From NCBI GenBank assembly GCA_013373375.1, contig JABXHY010000023.1, forward strand, positions 1-64,000: a DNA stretch of 64,000 bases, read 5' to 3'. Numbering within the stretch: position 1 is the stretch's first letter; each line of letters begins with the position of its first letter. This document shows positions 45,213 to 54,880 of this stretch, in pieces. This DNA comes from Gammaproteobacteria bacterium (GTDB lineage: Bacteria; Pseudomonadota; Gammaproteobacteria; Enterobacterales; Kangiellaceae). The notes under the pieces are model-generated. The model did no database searches, was not told the DNA's origin, and worked only from the letters and a program-made list of their open reading frames with translations. The position numbers and the translations under genes were made by a program.

Positions 45213-45422
45213 ATGTCTAATACAGTTACTGGTACAGTTAAATGGTTCAATGAGTCTAAAGGCTTCGGTTTTCTTACTCAGCCTGGTGGTCCAGATGTTT
45301 TTGCTCACTTCTCATCAATTGCGGGTGATGGCTTTAAAACCTTGATTGAAGGTCAAGAAGTGACATTTACTATTTCTTCTGGGGCGAAAGGTCCTCAAGC
45401 TGACAACATCACGCCAGCATAG
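45213..45422 (+). CDS. Cold-shock domain protein, CspA family
   Basis: A 69-aa single cold-shock domain from ATG 45213 (AGGAA 8 nt upstream). RNP-1 KGFGFLT and RNP-2 VFAHFSSI are intact; the rest is the usual [14 protein letters not shown]...GQEVTF...GPQADNI. Such proteins melt mRNA structure and act as antiterminators. A ~240-bp upstream gap leaves room for a long 5' UTR, as is typical for cold-induced csp genes. Followed by a strong terminator; monocistronic. Confidence 0.96.
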   Translation: MSNTVTGTVKWFNESKGFGFLTQPGGPDVFAHFSSIAGDGFKTLIEGQEVTFTISSGAKGPQADNITPA

Positions 45423-45430
45423 AGAATATT

Positions 45431-45463
45431 TAGCGAAGGCAAAGCCTTCGCTATTTTCGTTTT
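45431..45463 (+). terminator. Intrinsic terminator of the csp gene
   Basis: Perfect 10-bp stem TAGCGAAGGC-aaa-GCCTTCGCTA followed by TTTTCGTTTT, starting 8 bp after the csp stop. Confidence 0.92.
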
Positions 45464-45524
45464 AAGTTAAAAGTCGCTCAAAACGGTTACTAATTCTGCA
45501 ATAATTCAAAGAGAAACAAAATAA

Positions 45525-45926
45525 ATGGAAGGTACACTCCAGCTTAAAGTCATCGGTATGGATCCAAACCGACCTCCCGTCATTCGAAAAGAACCCTACA
45601 TCGAACTCTATTTTAAACTAAATGCAAAAGCGCCTATTCAATGGCTTAAATCATTTGTTGATTTGGTTTCTAACGGCCCGTATCCCATTAAAATGAAACC
45701 TGCTGAAAGCGATATTATTGGAACCTGGGTACGAACACCTGCTGAAGTTGAAGCCGCTTTTCACTACATCAAATCTCAAGTAATCGCTAATACAGATCAT
45801 TTAAATAAACGGCTACTGGCACAAAAAAGTGCTGAGCAAGCTCTTGCCAATGGCATTGTGCTAACTCCAGAACAAATCGAGCTCAACACAATAGTAGCGA
45901 ATTTAGATTTTGACAAAGCCGACTAG
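45525..45926 (+). CDS. Hypothetical protein, 133 aa
   Basis: A soluble protein without signal peptide or membrane segment. It begins with a short beta-rich part (MEGTLQLKVIGMDPNRPPVI), includes WLKSFVDLVSNGPYPIKM and then a helical C-terminal half (PAEVEAAFHYIKSQV...KRLLAQKSAEQALANG). No family recognised. A weak purine-rich AAAGAGAAAC lies upstream of ATG 45525. It stands alone between the csp terminator and the convergent channel gene. Confidence 0.7.
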   Translation: MEGTLQLKVIGMDPNRPPVIRKEPYIELYFKLNAKAPIQWLKSFVDLVSNGPYPIKMKPAESDIIGTWVRTPAEVEAAFHYIKSQVIANTDHLNKRLLAQKSAEQALANGIVLTPEQIELNTIVANLDFDKAD

Positions 45927-45963
45927 TTGAATAAATCTTCTCTTCAAAAAGACTAACTTCAGT

Positions 45964-48216
45964 TTATTCTTTGTTTCGCTGTTCTTTTCTAGGACGCTCT
46001 ATTAATAAAGATTGTCTCGGCACCGGAATTTCAATATTAGCTTCGCGTAACGCTGTATCAACTTCCCACAAATAATGACTTTCAACGCCGTCATTATCGT
46101 GTAATTTGTTCGCATTTACCCAAACGATTAATTCAAATTCCAAACAAAATTCACCTATACGCTTTAACCATACATCCGGCTCATGTTGTTTATCTTGTTG
46201 AGTAAAACTCACATTTTGAGCAGCTTGCACAACTACATCTTTGACTCGTTCTTTATCAGAATCTAACGAGGTACGGAAGGCCACATGAATCCGTCTTAAT
46301 GGATCGGAAAAGGTATAGTTTATAACTTTGAAATTCACAAACTCAGAGTTAGGCACAAGCAAATCTATATTGTCTCTGGTCTTTAATTGCGTAGAACGAA
46401 CATTGATGGCTTTGATCCGCCCTCTTACACCCGACTCAAGTTCAACTAAGTCGCCAACTTTTAAAGGACGTTCAAACAACAAAATCAATCCAGACACGAA
46501 GTTATTAAAAATCGCTTGTAATCCAAAACCAATACCCACCGACAAAGCACCTGCGACTAATGCTATTTTCGATGAGTCAATACCGAGTATCGATAACGCA
46601 ACTAAGATTGCTGCGGTAATTATGACGTAATGAATCACCCTTGCTACATTGAATAAAGTTGATTCGCTGATCGCTCTCCTGCGACCGATACGTCGTAAAA
46701 TTTTCTTGATAAGCTTTGAAACTAATATGGCAACAATAATAACCATAAGTGCATTAATGACATCACCTAAAGTTACCGGATACTCGTTAACCGAAAAAAG
46801 AGTGAAATTGACAAATCCGCTCCAGCCCGTTTTTGCATCCGCGCTCAATAATTGCCAATCTAAGTCAACTTCGGAAGCCCAACCTTTTTTAATCGCTAAA
46901 AATTGTTTATAGGCATTTGAATAAAACGCAGCTTGATCGAGCTTCACTCGATATTCATTGGCTAACTTTTGATTTGATTCAAGATATTCCCATACAGAAC
47001 GTTGAGTTTGCTCAAAAATCATTTCATTAGCTGCATGACCGCTCGCGATGACTCTTTCTCGATAAGAAAAAAATTGTGATTTTAATCGCTCATATTCTTG
47101 ATTTAACTCTTTTAGCTCGCTGTGCCAACCAGGATTATTTTTTACTTCGTTTTGTTGCAACAACTCACTAATACGCAGCAATATATCAATACCGAGCTGT
47201 TCTGACTGAATCGCCATGTTTTTAAGTTTTTCTTCATGAAACGACAGCTGATACACGACCTCCTGATCACCGGCCACTGAAGACCAGGCTTGACGCTGTA
47301 AATAGCTCATGACCGATTTGATTTTATCTAGCTTTTGATTAAGTAGTTGCTTTCGCTCTATTAGCTCACGATCAAAATCTTCACTGCTGGACAGTAACGA
47401 TGTACTGCTTTCTAGTCGTACTGCGACTAACTTTAAAGCTGACTTAATATTCCCGAGTTGCTGAGTAGCGACCGACTGCTTTTCTTGCGAATACAATAAA
47501 CTTAATTGGGACGAATAAATATTGAGAGTAAGTTCTACCGACTTATTAGAAAAAGATTTTGAAGCTCTGTGATCCACGGCGAGTTCTTGAATTTGCTGTT
47601 TTACCGACAGTACACCATCATTTCTCTGTTTAATTTCAGCTTCCAAGCGCTTAGCATTGTCATTTAATGCGCGATAACGATCATAAAAATCAGCCCATTC
47701 TCGTAATGTATAGTTGGAATACTGATCAATTTTTACGACATTACTTTCATAGTTTATTATTTTTCTTAATGCCTTAATCAGCCCTCGAGTAGCTGCAACA
47801 TGTTCTCGAGCACTGCTTGATAAAGGCATCTGACTAATTGCGGACTCATAACTCAGTGAAATTTCATCTAACCAAACACTTTTTTGTTCAGCTGATAATG
47901 ACTGCCAACGTTTCCACCAATAATTATTGATCGACTCAAAACTAAGTTTTGCCGAATCAGGAAGCTGTGTAGTTTTGGGCTGTTCTTTCGGCTTCGGAAT
48001 AAGTTTTTCGGTGGCCAACTGAGTCACTGAAGGCTGTACGGTAGCGATTTGCGCAATTGACCCAACTGAAACTTTGGGAGAGCTCGCAAAAGCAGAACGA
48101 GTTAAGCTCAAGGCAAAAACCAACATTAAGCAACCACAGAATAGCCCGCGTCCTATCAAAAACATTTTCCTTTTAGCGAATCGATATCGCTTGGAAGTTA
48201 AAGGCATCCCATTCAT
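45964..48216 (-). CDS. MscS-family mechanosensitive channel with long periplasmic domain
   Basis: About 750 aa from ATG 48216 (747 from a second ATG at 48207); longer readings use a TTG without support. Signal peptide, then a ~470-residue coiled-coil-rich periplasmic domain. Several transmembrane helices follow (about 480-620), with the MscS pore helix GFGLQAIFNNFVSGLILLFERP and the beta domain VGDLVELESGVRGRIKAINVRSTQLKTRDNIDLLVPNSEFVN. The layout resembles MscK/YbdG-YjeP-type large MscS proteins, which release solutes on hypo-osmotic shock or sense ions. Convergent with the 133-aa gene. Confidence 0.88.
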   Translation of the reverse strand: MNGMPLTSKRYRFAKRKMFLIGRGLFCGCLMLVFALSLTRSAFASSPKVSVGSIAQIATVQPSVTQLATEKLIPKPKEQPKTTQLPDSAKLSFESINNYWWKRWQSLSAEQKSVWLDEISLSYESAISQMPLSSSAREHVAATRGLIKALRKIINYESNVVKIDQYSNYTLREWADFYDRYRALNDNAKRLEAEIKQRNDGVLSVKQQIQELAVDHRASKSFSNKSVELTLNIYSSQLSLLYSQEKQSVATQQLGNIKSALKLVAVRLESSTSLLSSSEDFDRELIERKQLLNQKLDKIKSVMSYLQRQAWSSVAGDQEVVYQLSFHEEKLKNMAIQSEQLGIDILLRISELLQQNEVKNNPGWHSELKELNQEYERLKSQFFSYRERVIASGHAANEMIFEQTQRSVWEYLESNQKLANEYRVKLDQAAFYSNAYKQFLAIKKGWASEVDLDWQLLSADAKTGWSGFVNFTLFSVNEYPVTLGDVINALMVIIVAILVSKLIKKILRRIGRRRAISESTLFNVARVIHYVIITAAILVALSILGIDSSKIALVAGALSVGIGFGLQAIFNNFVSGLILLFERPLKVGDLVELESGVRGRIKAINVRSTQLKTRDNIDLLVPNSEFVNFKVINYTFSDPLRRIHVAFRTSLDSDKERVKDVVVQAAQNVSFTQQDKQHEPDVWLKRIGEFCLEFELIVWVNANKLHDNDGVESHYLWEVDTALREANIEIPVPRQSLLIERPRKEQRNKE

Positions 48217-48366
48217 AGCTGAGTCGTGATTCCGGTTTATATTAAGGCTTAAGTAAATGTAATAGTATAATTGAATGTAATTTGCGAATTTAGCACCAGC
48301 GCACAAAACGATTGGGAAAAATAACAATCGAGATTAACTCAGAGTGTCTTGGCGACAAATAAACAA

Positions 48367-48398
48367 AAACCCAGAAAGTCGTTCTGCTTTCTGGGTTT
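48367..48398 (-). terminator. Intrinsic terminator after the 136-aa gene
   Basis: AAACCCAGAAAG (48367-48378) pairs perfectly with CTTTCTGGGTTT (48387-48398); on the minus strand the stem is followed by TTGTTT. Located between the 136-aa gene and the channel gene. Confidence 0.8.
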
Positions 48399-48428
48399 GG
48401 TTGTATCGAAGCGGGCTAAAGCATTAAA

Positions 48429-48492
48429 TGTCTTTAAACTACTGTAACTTTAGACTGCGATAACTTTAGACTGCGATAGCTTTAGACTCCAT
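48429..48492. repeat. Tandem array, 4 x 16 bp
   Basis: taactttagactgcga twice (48445-48460, 48461-48476), tagctttagactccat (48477-48492) and a diverged first unit (48429-48444). It sits between the 136-aa gene stop and its terminator. Confidence 0.85.
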
Positions 48493-48520
48493 TAATCAAA
48501 TCATTGGCGAATATACGGCA

Positions 48521-48931
48521 TTAGTTAGTTGTTTCGCTCGATTCTTCACTCACTTCCTCTTCTGGCATTTCGTCTTGAGGCTCTTCTTCAGGCGTTTCAA
48601 CTGCGGGTTCTTTTCCCATTTCTTCACAGGACCATCCCCAACCTTCTTGTTTTTTCACAAAATCGGAATATTTCATTTCACAGAACCCGGCTTCAAGCGA
48701 CGCGCTCCATAGTACCTTTGTGTCTTCTCCTTTGGTGTATCTGACTTCGCAAGGCGTTTGAGTGTTTTCTGGATAAACCAGTTCAATTTTGCGCTGCTTG
48801 TCCATATGACTGCAAACGGTCGTCATATTATCAATCGCAAAAGCTGAGCCTGACGCAAAGATTATCGCTAGTGGTAAAGCTTTTTTAGACGAGTTTATTA
48901 AACATGTAGTGAGAGAAGTTGTTCGCTTCAT
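48521..48931 (-). CDS. Secreted small acidic protein (hypothetical)
   Basis: A 136-aa protein. The signal peptide is cleaved near GSAFA|ID. The mature domain has four to five cysteines (TVCSHMD, TPCEVRY, GFCEMKY, WSCEEMG), suggesting disulfides, and ends in a low-complexity Glu/Pro tail (about 105-136). No named family was assigned. It is transcribed alone toward a good terminator. Confidence 0.75.
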   Translation of the reverse strand: MKRTTSLTTCLINSSKKALPLAIIFASGSAFAIDNMTTVCSHMDKQRKIELVYPENTQTPCEVRYTKGEDTKVLWSASLEAGFCEMKYSDFVKKQEGWGWSCEEMGKEPAVETPEEEPQDEMPEEEVSEESSETTN

Positions 48932-49195
48932 AGGTTACCCCTTTTCGCATGATTCAGTGCTTTTTATTATCAACTGCAACCAAGCCCGGAAGCTTTATTA
49001 CTGATTTGGGCAAGAACGCAGGGTCAAGTGCGATCGCTCACTCTTAATGAGTGGGTTCGAAGACACTGAAAAAAGAATAGCAGAATATGGGTAAATTGCG
49101 TACTGACATGATTTTGAAGACGGTTGCTGATAAAACTATTGTTCATTAAACAAGGAGAGGATTAATAAATTGGTCATCGACAAGTGAAAATTAAA

Positions 49196-49216
49196 GGCTT
49201 AGCGTTATGCCAAGCC
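49196..49216 (-). terminator. Terminator overlapping the RND permease stop codon
   Basis: On the minus strand GGCTTGGC-ATAAC-GCTAAGCC forms an 8-bp stem (one G-U pair) followed by TTTAATTTT. Its left arm contains the last codons of the RND gene and its loop contains part of the stop codon. Confidence 0.7.
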
Positions 49217-52200
49217 CTCATCCGTTTCTACGTGCTCATCTTGATGATGTTTTTTGATCTCATCATTCAACTCTTTGCGTGATCGCTTTTCCGATACTTT
49301 GCGCTCACTGAGCCAAAAGAAAAACATTGGAACAAAAAATACGGCTAAAAATGTTGCTGCCATCATGCCGCCCATAACACCTGTTCCTACACTATGACGA
49401 GCACCTGCACCAGCACCAGAGCTAAACGCTAAAGGTACAACGCCGAGAATAAATGCAAGTGACGTCATGATTATGGGTCGAAATCGCAATCGAGCCGCCT
49501 CAAGGGATGCTGCACTGGCGCTCCATCCATGCTGCATTTTCATTAGTGCGTATTCAACTATCAGAATCGCATTTTTACTCGCGAGTCCCAGCAGTGTTAC
49601 TAACCCGATTTGGAAATAAACATCGTTCGTCAATCCCGCAATCCAGATGGCAATTAAGGCTCCGAAGGTACCAAATGGTAATGCTAGCAGTACCGAAAAT
49701 GGTAATGACCATTTTTCGTAAAGTGCGGCGAGTATCAAAAACACCATTATGGTCGCCATTGATAATGCTAAACCAGTAGTGCCAGATGACGTTTTTTCCT
49801 GAAACGCTGTGCCCGTCCAGTCGTAACTCATATCTGGCGGTAGCACTTGTTTTGCAATTCGCTCCACTTCATTGATCGCTTGTCCAGAACTGTATCCTGG
49901 CGCAGCATTACCCAAAAGTTTAACTGCGGGTAGGTTGTTGTAGCGATCTAAGCTATCAGGGCCAGTGCTATGTTTGATTTCAGCAAAAGCAGAAATGGGA
50001 ACCATATTGCCGCTATTACTTTTCACATAAATACGCCCAATGTCTTGAGGTGACATTCGAAACTCAGGCTCACCTGACATAATAACCTGCCAGGCTCTTC
50101 CAAATTTATTAAAATCATTAACGTAATAGGTACCCAAAGTGCCAGCCAATGCATTGAACGCTTGATTAATCGGTACCCCCATTGCCCGAGCCTGCTCACG
50201 ATCAATGTCAACTTCTAACTGTGGTGTGTTCGGGCGCCAAAGGGTTTGCACACTCGCAAGAATAGGACTTTGTTGTGCAGCCCCCATAAATTGTTGCATC
50301 GCTTGTTGCAGCTTTTCTGAGCCCCCTGCCCCACGATTTTGAATATAGAATTCAAAACCACCGGTGTTTCCTAATCCAAATATTGGCGGCGGGTTAAAGG
50401 CCAATACCAAAGCTTCATTGATGTGCGCTGTTTTTGCGAACAACTCACCAACCAATTGCTGCGAACTGACGTCTCGCTCATCCCAATGTGATTGGGTAAC
50501 AAATAAAGTCGCTGCACTGTTTTTGTACCCACCTCCAATAAAATCAAAGCCGGTAAAAGCAACGACATTTTCATTGGCAGGATTTGATCGAACCGCTTGC
50601 ACGACTTCTTCAACAACTTTCGACGTACGTTCCAACGATGCACCATCAGGAAGATAAATGGCGGAAATGTAAAATCCCTGATCTTCGTCCGGTACTAATG
50701 AACCGGGCGTAGCTTTCCAAATTCCGCCGGTTAAAACGATCATACCGGTTACTAAAAATAAACCGAGTAAACCTCGACGTAAGAAAAAACTAACACCGCC
50801 GACATAACGTCCGGTTATTCGATGAAACCAGTCGTTAAACCATAAGAAAAATTTCGCAGTTTGTTTATGCTCTTGCTTTAAAATTAAAACACAAAGCGCA
50901 GGGGTCATGGTTAATGCAACAACGCCCGACAAACTGACGGAAATAGAAATTGTAATGGCGAATTGACGGAACAATTCTCCGGTTAACCCGCCCAAAAAAG
51001 CAATCGGGACAAACACCGAACATAACACCAAAACGATCGCCACTACGGGTCCACTGACTTCTTTCATCGCTTTTATGGCAGCATCACGTGCGTTAAGTTT
51101 TTCTTCATGCATAATGCGCTCAACGTTTTCAAGCACAACGATAGCATCGTCAACCACAATACCGATGGACAACACCATTCCGAAAAGCGTTAAGGTATTA
51201 ATCGAATAATCGAGAAGAAATAAACCGGTAAAAGTTCCGAGTAACGACACCGGCACTGCAAGCGTAGGAATTAAAGTCGCACGCCAGTTTTGCAAAAATA
51301 AAAATACAACCAGAAAAACCAGTATCATAGCTTCAACCAGCGTTTTTAAAACTTCTCGAATCGATACTTCAACAAAGCGCGTTGTATCGTAAGGTGTGGA
51401 ATGTTTTAAGCCTGCGGGAAATCGAGTTTTTAAGTCATCGATAGTATCATTTACCTGTGCCGCAACATCGAGAGCATTTGCACCAGGTTGTAAAAATATC
51501 CCAACGAGTACGGCCGGCTTTCCATTAATTCGACCATCAAAATCATAATCTTTTGAACCGAGCTCAACTCGGGCAACGTCTTTAAGACGCAACGCACTGC
51601 CATCTGCATTTACTCGGATTAAAATTTCTTCAAACTCTTTAGCGGTTGATAATCGTCCTTGCGCAGTTACTGTAAACACCAGCGATTGTTCATTTGCAGA
51701 AGTTGGCGTTGAACCAATCTTCCCCGCTGCGTATTGAGAGTTTTGTTCTCGAATTGCATTAGTGATTTCTTCAACCGTAACACCCAGTTGACTCATTACA
51801 TCAGGACGGATCCATATTCGCATGGCGTAATCTTTGGCACCAAAAATTTGTACGCTGGTAGTCCCCGGAATTCGTTTAATTTGGTCAAGAATATTTAAGG
51901 TAACGTAATTTGAGGTCCATAAACTATCACGAGATCCATCGGGCGAATAAAATGCGTGCACCTGCAAAAAGCTCGATGACCCTTTTTGAACAATCACACC
52001 TTGTCGTCGTGTTTCTTCTGGCAACCGCGCTTCAACTTGCTTTATTCGATTATTAACATCGACTGAAGCTTGATCGACATCGGTTCCAATTTCAAATGTC
52101 ACCATAACCGTAGTTACACCTGAACTGGTTGACGTCGACGACATATACATCATGCCCTCAACACCGGTAATCGCATTTTCAATAGGGGTTGCTACCGTTT

Positions 52201-52378
52201 GTTCAAGAACTTCAGCCGAAGCGCCTGGATAAACAGCGGTGACTTGAACTACTGGCGGCGCAATTTCGGGATACTGGGCAATGGGTAAACTGCGCATCGC
52301 AGCAATACCGGACAACACAATAAAAATTGAAATGACAAACGCAAAAATTGGACGATCAATAAAAAAGCGAGAAAACAT
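49205..52378 (-). CDS. RND multidrug efflux permease (HAE1/AcrB family)
   Basis: About 1057 aa from ATG 52378, which has GGAGGG 9 nt upstream. The N-terminus MFSRFFIDRPIFAFVISIFI, the duplicated 12-helix layout with two large periplasmic loops, the proton-relay Asp pair in GIVVDDAIVVLENVERI, and GAAGAR-like GAGAGARHSVGTGVMGG are as in AcrB/MexF. The C-terminus is a charged His/Glu-rich tail. It exports drugs, bile-like compounds or solvents with proton drive, using the adaptor encoded 16 bp upstream. No outer-membrane TolC-type gene lies in this operon. Confidence 0.95.
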   Translation of the reverse strand: MFSRFFIDRPIFAFVISIFIVLSGIAAMRSLPIAQYPEIAPPVVQVTAVYPGASAEVLEQTVATPIENAITGVEGMMYMSSTSTSSGVTTVMVTFEIGTDVDQASVDVNNRIKQVEARLPEETRRQGVIVQKGSSSFLQVHAFYSPDGSRDSLWTSNYVTLNILDQIKRIPGTTSVQIFGAKDYAMRIWIRPDVMSQLGVTVEEITNAIREQNSQYAAGKIGSTPTSANEQSLVFTVTAQGRLSTAKEFEEILIRVNADGSALRLKDVARVELGSKDYDFDGRINGKPAVLVGIFLQPGANALDVAAQVNDTIDDLKTRFPAGLKHSTPYDTTRFVEVSIREVLKTLVEAMILVFLVVFLFLQNWRATLIPTLAVPVSLLGTFTGLFLLDYSINTLTLFGMVLSIGIVVDDAIVVLENVERIMHEEKLNARDAAIKAMKEVSGPVVAIVLVLCSVFVPIAFLGGLTGELFRQFAITISISVSLSGVVALTMTPALCVLILKQEHKQTAKFFLWFNDWFHRITGRYVGGVSFFLRRGLLGLFLVTGMIVLTGGIWKATPGSLVPDEDQGFYISAIYLPDGASLERTSKVVEEVVQAVRSNPANENVVAFTGFDFIGGGYKNSAATLFVTQSHWDERDVSSQQLVGELFAKTAHINEALVLAFNPPPIFGLGNTGGFEFYIQNRGAGGSEKLQQAMQQFMGAAQQSPILASVQTLWRPNTPQLEVDIDREQARAMGVPINQAFNALAGTLGTYYVNDFNKFGRAWQVIMSGEPEFRMSPQDIGRIYVKSNSGNMVPISAFAEIKHSTGPDSLDRYNNLPAVKLLGNAAPGYSSGQAINEVERIAKQVLPPDMSYDWTGTAFQEKTSSGTTGLALSMATIMVFLILAALYEKWSLPFSVLLALPFGTFGALIAIWIAGLTNDVYFQIGLVTLLGLASKNAILIVEYALMKMQHGWSASAASLEAARLRFRPIIMTSLAFILGVVPLAFSSGAGAGARHSVGTGVMGGMMAATFLAVFFVPMFFFWLSERKVSEKRSRKELNDEIKKHHQDEHVETDEGLA

Positions 52379-52394
52379 ATAGTATTCCCTCCGC

Positions 52395-53684
52395 TTACTG
52401 TTGAGAGGCTGACGAGTCAGCGGATGTCGTTTGCTGTTTATCTGTCGCGGATTGTTGAGAAGAATCGTCTTTAGTCGAAGCATTTGCTTGACCCGACGCC
52501 AAACTCACAGGAGCACCAGGGAAAAATATTTTCGCAACACCATCAACTATCACTTTGTCACCAGAATTCAAACCTTTGTGAATCACCCAGCCATTAGTAA
52601 TTTCAGTATTATCGACTTTGTCTCCCCTTACCCACTCTCCAACTTCAACTGGAGCGGGTTGGGCAATCGTTTGTCCATTTTCGTTAGTCGCTAATAAGTA
52701 AACATACTTTCCTGTTCCACTGTCCAAAACCGCTCGTTGCGGAACAACAAACGAATTTTGACGAATACCACCCTCTAACAACACTCGAACAAATTGCCCG
52801 GGACGTAATTGATACTCAGAATTAGCGACTATCGCCTGGTATTCACTGGTCCCCGTATTCGGATTGATTCGAACGTCACTGAAATTCACCTTTCCCAATT
52901 GATTATAAAAAGTGCCATCAGGCAATTTAATTCGTGTATTCCAATGTCCATTTTCGGGCAGTTTTAATTTTCCTGATTCCACATCTTGTCTCATTTGAAG
53001 CTGCTCTCGCTCAGACAAACCAAAACGAACCCGAATCGGATCCAGCTGGGTCATTTCTGTGAGTAACACTTCTGGACCAGGAATAAAGGTGCCTTCGGAC
53101 ACAAATTCACGACCAACAATCCCTGCAACAGGAGACACAACCTTTGCATAATCCAAATTCAGTTCCGCTTCTCTCAATCGAGCCTGAGCCGCTAAAAAGT
53201 CAGCTTCGGAAATTTCTAAAGCGGATTGCGAATTATCGTAATCTCGTTGCGAAACTGATTTTTCTGCACGGAGTTTTTTAAGTCGGGCGACTTCTCTTTT
53301 CGCTTGATCAACTCGCGCTTTTGCTGACTGCTTATCCGCCTTGGCTCGCTCTACCTCTAACTCAAACGGCGTAAGCTCAAGAGTAAACAACGACTGTCCT
53401 TTTTCAATTCGATCGCCCTCTTGAAAATTGCGAGACTCTAAAATTCCTGAAACCCTTGCTCGAATTTCGACTTCTTTAGAGCCCGATAAAGTGGCTGGCA
53501 GTTCAATAACAAACGGAACGTCATGTGGCTTCATTTCAAGCACAGAAACCGATGCTGGTGGCATGCTTGGGCCACTCGCGCCACTTTCCATGTCCGAAGA
53601 ACACGCAGAAAGAAAAACAACAATAAGGCCGATAAAAGAAAATAGGCGAGGCACTTTTTGAAGTCTTTGATTATTTGTGGGCAT
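52395..53684 (-). CDS. RND efflux periplasmic adaptor (MFP)
   Basis: A 429-aa lipoprotein (LSACSSD lipobox). HlyD/AcrA layout: barrel-sandwich segment IRARVSGILESRNFQEGD, a helical hairpin (KADKQSAKARVDQAKREVARL...), the second lipoyl half YAKVVSPVAGIVGREFVSEG, a beta-barrel and a membrane-proximal domain, then a Ser/Gln-rich tail. It joins the RND permease to an outer-membrane channel. The first gene of the operon, divergent from the TetR-type regulator. Confidence 0.94.
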   Translation of the reverse strand: MPTNNQRLQKVPRLFSFIGLIVVFLSACSSDMESGASGPSMPPASVSVLEMKPHDVPFVIELPATLSGSKEVEIRARVSGILESRNFQEGDRIEKGQSLFTLELTPFELEVERAKADKQSAKARVDQAKREVARLKKLRAEKSVSQRDYDNSQSALEISEADFLAAQARLREAELNLDYAKVVSPVAGIVGREFVSEGTFIPGPEVLLTEMTQLDPIRVRFGLSEREQLQMRQDVESGKLKLPENGHWNTRIKLPDGTFYNQLGKVNFSDVRINPNTGTSEYQAIVANSEYQLRPGQFVRVLLEGGIRQNSFVVPQRAVLDSGTGKYVYLLATNENGQTIAQPAPVEVGEWVRGDKVDNTEITNGWVIHKGLNSGDKVIVDGVAKIFFPGAPVSLASGQANASTKDDSSQQSATDKQQTTSADSSASQQ

Positions 53685-53853
53685 ACATAGAACCTATATA
53701 AAGTGAATCAGATTAAGTTTTCAAATTTAGTTTGAGCGTTTATAAAAAGCATATAAAACAGAGAGTTACTGCAGGAAAGCCTCTCAGGAATGTCGGCAGA
53801 TACGAATATCTTTTGGTATACGCTCTCGTTTACTTTGCCACAATGTACACGAT

Positions 53854-53883
53854 AACGTATACTTTTTCTACCGTTAATACGTT
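53854..53883. promoter_or_regulatory. Candidate TetR operator in the RND divergent promoter
   Basis: AACGTAT (53854-53860) and ATACGTT (53877-53883) are perfect inverted arms 16 bp apart, with GTATACG-like half sites nearby (53818 and 53857). The spacing suits a TetR-family dimer. The site is about 100 bp before the regulator start and 170 bp before the adaptor start. Confidence 0.35.
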
Positions 53884-53984
53884 TCAATTAGTAATAAGCG
53901 TAGCTTGTGGGTTAAAAAAAGCCGTATTTAAATAAGTTACTTTTTCTTTACCGTGATTGAACGCCAATATAAATCGACACTTTT

Positions 53985-54584
53985 ATGGGCCGTAGTGAAG
54001 ACAAACAAGAAGATATTTTTAATGCTGCGATAGATGAGTTTGCCGAAAAAGGCATGATTGCGACAACAATGGAATCGATCGCTCATAAAGCTAACGTATC
54101 AAAAAGAACGCTTTATAAATACTACCCTTGCAAAGAAGATTTGCTAACCACAGCGGTTGATAAACTATTACAAAGAATCGAGCAATTGCACTTTGTTGAT
54201 TTTGACCCGCAAAAAGAACTTATTGAACAGCTTAGGAATCTTGGAACAAATGCACTACAACTTACTAACGACGACGATTATCTTAAACTTTCCAAAATAG
54301 TAATTATCGAGTCAATGCGTTCCAAAAAAGCAGCTGAGTATTTGGATAGAAAATTCCGTCAGTGCGAATCAGGCATTCATCACTGGTTTCAACAAGCGTC
54401 CGATGCAGGTATGTTAGGTAAAATGGATGCGCGCGTTGCAGGTGAGATATTTTACGGTGCAATTCGAAAATTTACTTATTGGGATCAAGCCATTCGTTGG
54501 AAAGAAAAGTTATCCGATGAAGAAGCCGATCAACTTATCGAAGACATTTGCCAGTTTTTTGTGAAAGGATGCAGCCAAAAATAG
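53985..54584 (+). CDS. TetR/AcrR-family transcription regulator
   Basis: A 199-aa protein. The N-terminal helix-turn-helix (about 8-55) reads DIFNAAIDEFAEKGMIATTMESIAHKANVSKRTLYKYYPCKEDLL, a textbook TetR domain; the helical C-terminal part (about 80-199) forms the ligand/dimer domain. It is divergent from the RND operon across 300 bp and very likely represses it, releasing on binding an efflux substrate. Confidence 0.92.
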   Translation: MGRSEDKQEDIFNAAIDEFAEKGMIATTMESIAHKANVSKRTLYKYYPCKEDLLTTAVDKLLQRIEQLHFVDFDPQKELIEQLRNLGTNALQLTNDDDYLKLSKIVIIESMRSKKAAEYLDRKFRQCESGIHHWFQQASDAGMLGKMDARVAGEIFYGAIRKFTYWDQAIRWKEKLSDEEADQLIEDICQFFVKGCSQK

Positions 54585-54880
54585 AAATCTTAGTTACACC
54601 CTATTTAAATAATATCTAAGTCAGTTTTCAGCCAATTTACTTGAAGTAAAACATTTTACTAGTAAAGCTCTAACCGAAATTCTTGGAAGCATTGGTTTTT
54701 AAATACATCATAACTTTGCGTACTCATACAACTAAGCTTGTATCCAACTGCAAGAATGATTAAACGTTAAATATATAATTAACTTCTTCTCATTCTCAAC
54801 ACGCTAATAAAAATACACATGAAAATCGTTGAAAACATTACTCGATAATTCTTTTTCAGCAGTATGTAATGTCACAGCCT

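Noticed and set aside
53732..53935. 67-codon frame in the RND/TetR divergent promoter
   Set aside because: Occupies the shared promoter region, lacks a ribosome site and a recognisable fold.
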